Of a stretch of DNA of 11,115 bases, positions 7,164 to 11,115 are shown in pieces (positions within the stretch are counted from its first letter, which is position 1; every line of letters starts with the position of its first letter). The notes under the pieces are model-generated. The model worked only from the letters and a program-made list of their open reading frames with translations. It searched no databases and was not told the origin of the DNA. The translations under genes were made by a program, and so were the position numbers. This DNA is from Actinomycetota bacterium (lineage in GTDB: Bacteria; Actinomycetota; Actinomycetes; S36-B12; UBA5976): contig JAPLBX010000072.1 of NCBI GenBank assembly GCA_026392535.1, forward strand, positions 1-11,115, in the 5' to 3' direction.

Positions 7164-8174
7164 TTAACCTTCCGTCACAATACGACCGACGTAGCTCGCA
7201 ACCGCAGCAACAGCTGCAATGTTGTTTTCATAATTCATGTGGGTTGAACCAACCACTCCCAGTCGAGCCACTGCGTGAGATTGGTTTCCGTATTTTGCCG
7301 AAACTACAGCTGCGCCAACTAGTTGGGCCAAGGAGTTCTCATGCCCGATTCGAACCGTTAGGTCTTCAGAATCTACTTCGCCAAGTAGTTTCAGTAAAAC
7401 CACGTTTTCTTCCAGAGCTTCGAGTAACGGAGCAAGTGTGCGGATTTGTTCTTGACCAAGTTTAGCTATGTTTGAAGTTCCGCTGACCACAATTTTCTCT
7501 TCTGGCCTTTCAATCAGTGTTTCTAATAGGCAAGCCACAATTGATACTGCATTCGCGCGCATTTCACTTGGCAAAGTTCCAGCCAAGTCGCCAAGTCTCT
7601 TTGGCACATCAACAAACAACACACCTGCGATTGCAGAGTTCAACTTATGTCGCAATTCATCCAAAGTAACTTCACCAATTTCATTGGCTACTTCGGTAAT
7701 CCGTTGTTCCACTCGACCGGTGTTTGAAATGACAACCACCATAACTTTACGATTTGGAAGTCCAACTAATTCAACGTGACGAACAGTGGTCAATTGCAAA
7801 CTTGGATACTGCACAACGGCGACTTGTTGCGTTAACTGCGCAAGTAGTTTGGTTGTGCGAACCATTATGTCGTCGAAGTCGACAGCTTGATTTAAGAAAG
7901 TCTCAATTGCGCTTCGCTCGGCAATCGACATTGGCTTGACTGATGAAAGTTGATCGACAAATAGTCGGTATCCCTTGTCAGTTGGAATGCGACCTGCACT
8001 GGTGTGTGGGGCGGTTATGTAACCCTCATCTTCCAGAGCGGCCATGTCGTTTCGAATCGTTGCTGACGAGACCCCCAGCACATGTTTCGACGCAATAGCT
8101 TTTGAGCCAACCGGTTCACCCTAACGTACAAATTCGTCCACAATTGCGCGCAAGACAGAAAGCTTGCGTTCCAT
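7164..8174 (-). pseudogene. hrcA: Heat-shock repressor HrcA, interrupted by in-frame TAG at codon 18
   Basis: HrcA binds CIRCE operators and represses groE and hrcA-dnaJ-type operons. The natural start is ATG 8174 (M-E-R-K-L-S-V-L-R-A-I-V-D-E-F-V-R), with AAAGGA 8 nt upstream. Codon 18 (8121-8123) is TAG, where homologues usually have Thr or another residue before G-E-P-V-G-S-K. A single change from CAG or GAG would explain it. The frame then continues unbroken to TAA at 7164-7166, giving 336 codons, normal for the family. The remaining open frame could restart at GTG 8081 (codon 32). That would lose the first helices of the N-terminal winged helix but keep the recognition segment S-S-A-T-I-R-N-D-M-A-A-L and the whole sensing/dimerisation domain. 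DNA binding would probably be impaired. It could be a true nonsense allele or a sequence error. Confidence 0.85.
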
Positions 8175-8186
8175 ATGGACCATCCT

Positions 8187-8213
8187 TTGGCACTCGTAGT
8201 TTGAGAGTGCTAA
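8187..8213 (-). promoter_or_regulatory. CIRCE operator (HrcA binding site)
   Basis: On the minus strand the site reads TTAGCACTC, a 9-nt spacer, then GAGTGCCAA. The consensus is TTAGCACTC-N9-GAGTGCTAA, so there is one mismatch in 18 arm positions and the spacer is exact. It overlaps the last base of the proposed hrcA -10 box and ends just before the hrcA Shine-Dalgarno, the usual arrangement for HrcA autoregulation. Confidence 0.95.
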
Positions 8214-8242
8214 TTCTAAAGGGAGATCGCGAGGACTGTCTT
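8213..8242 (-). promoter_or_regulatory. Probable sigma-A-type promoter of the hrcA-dnaJ operon
   Basis: On the minus strand, -35 AAGACA (8242-8237) is followed after 18 nt by -10 TAGAAT (8218-8213, five of six matches to TATAAT). Transcription would begin near 8206, inside the CIRCE element, which explains how repressor binding could block it. The -35 is weak (four of six) and the call is made by eye. Confidence 0.5.
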
Positions 8243-8250
8243 GGCGTCGC

Positions 8251-8282
8251 TGAGCCTAGGATTGGGCTCATTGTTGAGCCCA
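8251..8282 (+). repeat. Perfect inverted repeat with an extra half-site, upstream of the DUF4190 gene
   Basis: TGGGCTCA (8263-8270), a TTGT loop, then TGAGCCCA (8275-8282) make a perfect 8-bp stem. A third copy of the arm, TGAGCC at 8251-8256, can instead pair with GGCTCA (8265-8270). Two mutually exclusive hairpins are therefore possible. The larger ends 1 nt before the Shine-Dalgarno of the DUF4190 gene. As DNA it could equally be a dimeric regulator's operator. No U-run follows, so it is not a typical intrinsic terminator on this strand. Confidence 0.6.
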
Positions 8283-8283
8283 C

Positions 8284-8288
8284 GGAGG
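8284..8288 (+). promoter_or_regulatory. Strong ribosome binding site that fixes the DUF4190 start
   Basis: GGAGG lies 5 nt before the ATG at 8294. It rules out a longer frame open from 8102, whose first 64 residues run through CIRCE and antisense to hrcA. Confidence 0.85.
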
Positions 8289-8293
8289 AAAAT

Positions 8294-8608
8294 ATGAGTG
8301 AAATCCCTGCCCCACCACCCGCACCAAACTTTGTGCCAAACCCAAATCAACAAAACACTTCGGCTATGCCTATCGCCGCAATGGTCTGTGGCATTCTCGG
8401 CCTAGTTGGAGTTCTGCCAATTATCGGCTCAATCCTTGGCCTAGTTTTTGCAAACATTGCAAAGCAACAACCATTAACTATCAATGAAGAAACCTTTGTG
8501 AAGATCGCCGTGATCACAAGCTGGATTGGTATAGCACTTGCGATCGTAATTGTGATCCTTTTAGTGTTTGGAACAGGTCTGTTGTTTCTGCCTTTTTTAG
8601 TTGATTAA
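8294..8608 (+). CDS. Small DUF4190-type membrane protein
   Basis: The product has 104 residues. Residues 1-24 are a Pro/Asn-rich, probably cytoplasmic tail (PAPPPAPNFVPNPNQQN). A hydrophobic hairpin follows (about 25-57, with M-V-C-G-I-L-G-L-V-G-V-L-P-I-I-G-S-I-L-G-L and then A-K-Q), then a second membrane segment (about 69-102). The repeated G-I-L-G / G-x-I-L-G-L pattern and the short charged linker fit DUF4190 (PF13828), common in actinobacteria and without a known function. It is the only complete plus-strand gene here, divergent from hrcA and sharing its regulatory region. Its TAA overlaps the convergent hemW TAA by 4 nt. Family assignment is fairly good; function is unknown. Confidence 0.8.
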   Translation: MSEIPAPPPAPNFVPNPNQQNTSAMPIAAMVCGILGLVGVLPIIGSILGLVFANIAKQQPLTINEETFVKIAVITSWIGIALAIVIVILLVFGTGLLFLPFLVD

Positions 8609-9828
8609 TCGGTTAGAGAATCAATAACTCGATCAGCTAGAAGTCGACCGGTCAAATTAAGTACCAGATTTTCATTTTGAATTTGTGCTAATCCATCTTC
8701 AACTAGCTGCTCGACAATTTTGTTATCGAGTTTCGACACCGCAATACCTTCAGCCAGGCGCATCCGTAACATGATGTCTTCAACTCCTTGCGTTTTTGAA
8801 TCTAGAACCTCTCGAGCGTTCGCTGGACTTTGACCATCTGCTAATCGCTGCGACCAAATCCTTGGTAACTTTTCATTCCACCAGCGAACACCATTCACAT
8901 GCGAGTGTGCTCCTGGTCCGATTCCCCACCAATTACTACTCTTCCAATAATGAATATTGTGTTGGCAGTCGCTATTGGGTTTTGCCCAATTCGAAACTTC
9001 GTACCAATTGAAACCATTCTCACTGAAAGCTTTATCTAGCAATAAATACTTATCTGCCATGTCATCATCGTCAGGGTGTGGAATCTCATTTTTTGAAATC
9101 GATCGAGCTAAGCGAGTTCCTTCTTCGACAATTAGTGCATAAGCCGAAACATGGTCAACATCCAAAGCCAGAACAGCATTGATTGAGGTCTGCAAATCTT
9201 CAACTGATTCACCTGGAGTTCCATAAATCAAATCCAAATTGATTTGTTCAAATCCAGCAGTCCGAGCCATCGACACCGCTTTGGAAACATTTTCTGGATT
9301 ATGTGTTCTTTCTAGAACTTTCAAAACCGAAGGGACTGCACTTTGCATACCAAATGAAATCCGATTAAAACCTCCAGCACGAAGTGCTTGCAGTTTTTCA
9401 AGATCAACTGAATCAGGATTTGCTTCTGTTGTAATCTCAATATTGGGTTCAAAACCAAAAGCTGCCTTTAACTCGGCAATTGCTTGAACCAAATCTTCAG
9501 CTTCTAACAGTGTTGGAGTTCCGCCCCCAACAAAGATGGTTGAGATTTTTGGAGTAACACCTATTCCACCATTTTTAGGTCCACCTGTTGTAAGCACTTT
9601 TTTTGCGAGTGCTATTTCCTGCTTCACGCCATCAAGCCACTTCAAAGAATGGTTTTCACCAAGTTCGTTGAATGTGTAAGTGTTGAAATCACAATAACCA
9701 CACCGACTTGCGCAGTAAGGAACATGCAGATAAAAACTAAGCGGCTTATCGTGGAGGTTTTCCAATCGATCTGCTGGTAGCAGGCCATCAAGTGGCGCTA
9801 CTTCTCCGCTGAGTTGTCCGCTAGCCAT
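8605..9828 (-). CDS. hemW: Radical SAM heme chaperone HemW
   Basis: HemW (formerly annotated HemN or coproporphyrinogen III oxidase) is a radical SAM protein that binds heme and passes it to client proteins. The 407-residue product has the C-x3-C-x2-C iron-sulfur motif at C39, C43 and C46, followed by D-F-N. True HemN has a further Cys two residues on; its absence favours HemW. The glycine-rich SAM motif GGGTPT and the heme-associated H-N-x-x-Y-W (as HNIHYW) are present, then G-I-G-P-G-A-H-S. The ATG at 9828 overlaps the end of the MFS gene by 8 nt and has AAAGGTG upstream. In actinobacteria hemW commonly sits between lepA and hrcA, as here. It converges on the DUF4190 gene. Intact. Confidence 0.95.
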   Translation of the reverse strand: MASGQLSGEVAPLDGLLPADRLENLHDKPLSFYLHVPYCASRCGYCDFNTYTFNELGENHSLKWLDGVKQEIALAKKVLTTGGPKNGGIGVTPKISTIFVGGGTPTLLEAEDLVQAIAELKAAFGFEPNIEITTEANPDSVDLEKLQALRAGGFNRISFGMQSAVPSVLKVLERTHNPENVSKAVSMARTAGFEQINLDLIYGTPGESVEDLQTSINAVLALDVDHVSAYALIVEEGTRLARSISKNEIPHPDDDDMADKYLLLDKAFSENGFNWYEVSNWAKPNSDCQHNIHYWKSSNWWGIGPGAHSHVNGVRWWNEKLPRIWSQRLADGQSPANAREVLDSKTQGVEDIMLRMRLAEGIAVSKLDNKIVEQLVEDGLAQIQNENLVLNLTGRLLADRVIDSLTD

Positions 9829-11050
9829 GTTGCACCTTTAAAGCAGCTTTCACTAAAGGAGGGGTGATAGCTCCCATTAACAAGAAGATTGCACCGAGGA
9901 TTACCCAGCCAACAACGCCAAGTCCAAGGCATAGAAAAGTTAAGGCAATTGGAGAGATGAAATGGCTTGCGCTAAGACTCAAACTCCAAACTCCCTGATA
10001 CTGCCCTTGCAAATGTTCTGGTGGAATTCCATAGCCAATTCCAAACGACCCAGCAGCTTGACGAAGTTCACCGGTTACGTGAATTGTAGAACCAGCAAGA
10101 ATCACAATAGTTGCAATCATTGGAGATGAGGGATAAGTAGCGGCGGCATAAACAACGGTGGAAAGTGCTAACCAATAACTACCTTGACGGGTAGCGAATC
10201 CCGCAGCTACTGGATCTTCAGTTCCCTTTGCCATTCGTACTTGGAAAAGTATGCATGCAATTGTGTTTAGCAAGAAAGCAGCAGCCACTACCCAAGTTGG
10301 CGCAGTTGTATGAGATGCAACCCAAAGCGGTACTGCCAAATCAAGCATGTGATAGTGAGTTGCCAAAGCCGCATTTGCTAATGTCAAAGAAACAAACGCT
10401 TTATCTCGAAGTGCTCGCGTGGCTTTCTCATGTTTTGCGCCAGCTAATGGCGGGAAATTTGGCATCTTCCAGTTTGCGTACGTTTTTGCGAACGTGGTTA
10501 ATGCATTAACAATGATGATTGCCTGATATGCCCAAGCTTCGTCGACTACAAGTGCGAAACCTGCAACGAATGAACCCAGGCCAATTCCGACGTTTGTAAC
10601 CGCCCGCAAATAAGCTCGAATTCTTACTCTGCCGTCTGGTCCACCAATTCGACTGATTATCACGGTGCGACCGGCTGCGCCGCCACGATCCAAAAATGAA
10701 ATCAAGGTTGCGATTAAAACGAAACTTAGAAATGTGTTTGCATACAAATAAGCGAAGTCCACTATTGCGCAAATAAAAGTTACATACACTGCTAGTCCGC
10801 GTGGACCCCAGATGTCAGCAAGCCTGCCAAAAATTAGCGAAGCACTTATTCCACCAAATGCCGCTATGGCTAAACCAACGCCAACTTCCTGAGCAGAAAG
10901 TCCAATGATGCGTGTGAAGTACAAAGCGCTTACTGTGTAAAACAAGCCATTTCCGAAAGTGTCAATGACTGTGCCAAGAGCAAGCCATTTCTCATTTTGG
11001 TCTTTTGGCACTAAAGAGTCCACTGCCAAGATTCGCAAGAGGACAGACAT
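9821..11050 (-). CDS. Major facilitator superfamily transporter of unknown substrate
   Basis: The product is a 409-residue protein with about twelve hydrophobic segments in two halves. A charged cytoplasmic loop lies near residues 200-220 (after NWKMPNFPP). The MFS motif A between helices 2 and 3 is visible as GRLADIWGPRG (about 75-85), and an R-G-G-A-A-G-R-T stretch follows near 122-129. These support MFS membership, with a drug- or metabolite-efflux type topology; the substrate cannot be read from the sequence. The ATG is 2 nt after the stop of the upstream (probable lepA) gene, and its end overlaps hemW by 8 nt, so the three are likely co-transcribed and translationally coupled. It appears to be an addition to the usual lepA-hemW pair. 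Confidence 0.88.
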   Translation of the reverse strand: MSVLLRILAVDSLVPKDQNEKWLALGTVIDTFGNGLFYTVSALYFTRIIGLSAQEVGVGLAIAAFGGISASLIFGRLADIWGPRGLAVYVTFICAIVDFAYLYANTFLSFVLIATLISFLDRGGAAGRTVIISRIGGPDGRVRIRAYLRAVTNVGIGLGSFVAGFALVVDEAWAYQAIIIVNALTTFAKTYANWKMPNFPPLAGAKHEKATRALRDKAFVSLTLANAALATHYHMLDLAVPLWVASHTTAPTWVVAAAFLLNTIACILFQVRMAKGTEDPVAAGFATRQGSYWLALSTVVYAAATYPSSPMIATIVILAGSTIHVTGELRQAAGSFGIGYGIPPEHLQGQYQGVWSLSLSASHFISPIALTFLCLGLGVVGWVILGAIFLLMGAITPPLVKAALKVQHG

Positions 11051-11052
11051 TT

Positions 11053-11115
11053 CTATTTCTCTTTTACAGCTTTGTCTGGAGTTTCACCAGTAGAAAGTGC
11101 TGCGATGAATGCTTC
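11053..11115 (-). CDS. lepA: Probable elongation factor 4 (LepA), C-terminal end only
   Basis: Twenty codons and a TAG enter from the right edge, reading E-A-F-I-A-A-L-S then a charged tail ending K-A-V-K-E-K. LepA proteins end with a V-P-Q-E-A-F-x-A-x-L type sequence, and lepA is the usual gene upstream of hemW in actinobacteria. The tail after A-A-L is longer than typical. With so little sequence, this identification leans mainly on gene context. LepA is a ribosome-associated GTPase acting in translation initiation and elongation. Confidence 0.6.
   Translation of the reverse strand, partial: EAFIAALSTGETPDKAVKEK

Noticed and set aside
6781..7167. 128-codon plus-strand open frame
   Set aside because: It is antisense to the dnaJ J-domain and Gly/Phe region, low in complexity, with no support as a gene.
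8121..8123. TAG reassigned to an amino acid, so hrcA would be intact
   Set aside because: era, the MFS gene and the probable lepA end in TAG at their expected C-termini, and the corC lesions involve TAA and frame changes, so recoding does not explain the pattern.
8102..8293. N-terminal extension of the DUF4190 protein
   Set aside because: It runs antisense to hrcA and through the CIRCE element; GGAGG before ATG 8294 fixes the real start.
1..11115. CRISPR array, tRNA/rRNA genes, insertion sequence or phage genes
   Set aside because: I read for repeats with regular spacing, RNA gene signatures, transposase motifs and terminal repeats and found none; nearly all of the window is housekeeping coding sequence.

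Overview
The window looks like chromosomal DNA from a low-GC, streamlined actinobacterium, most like the freshwater acI / Nanopelagicales type. This rests on three things. The minus-strand gene order hrcA-dnaJ-rsmE-HIT-phoH-ybeY-corC-(cytidine-deaminase-like)-era is the conserved actinobacterial order, as I recall it from Mycobacterium. Base composition is visibly below 50% GC. Packing is extreme: almost every junction is a 1-10 nt gap or a 1-8 nt overlap. The lineage is inferred and was not tested by search.

Layout, left to right. The end of an AI-2E-family membrane protein (+) runs into era (-), with overlapping stop codons. A long minus-strand operon then reads from right to left: hrcA, dnaJ, rsmE, a HIT-family hydrolase, phoH, ybeY, corC, a cytidine-deaminase-like gene, an EamA transporter and era. 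The only real intergenic space (about 120 nt, 8175-8293) lies between hrcA and a divergent small DUF4190-type membrane protein (+). It holds a CIRCE heat-shock operator, a plausible hrcA promoter and a GC-rich hairpin region. On the far side, a second minus-strand operon (lepA end, an MFS transporter, hemW) meets the DUF4190 gene with overlapping stops again.

The genes fit a theme of heat-shock control (HrcA, CIRCE, DnaJ) coupled to ribosome and RNA maintenance: Era and YbeY in 16S rRNA maturation, RsmE in 16S methylation, LepA in translation, and PhoH, a PhoH-like ATPase often found beside ybeY. HemW and three transporters are carried alongside.

The most notable feature is damage in two normally intact genes. 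corC carries two deletion-like frame breaks plus a nonsense codon. hrcA has an in-frame TAG at codon 18. Both sit among perfectly preserved neighbours, and the CIRCE element that HrcA would bind is intact. This is either real recent gene loss or an assembly or population artefact; reads would decide. I see no mobile element, CRISPR array, RNA gene or obviously new defence or biosynthetic system.
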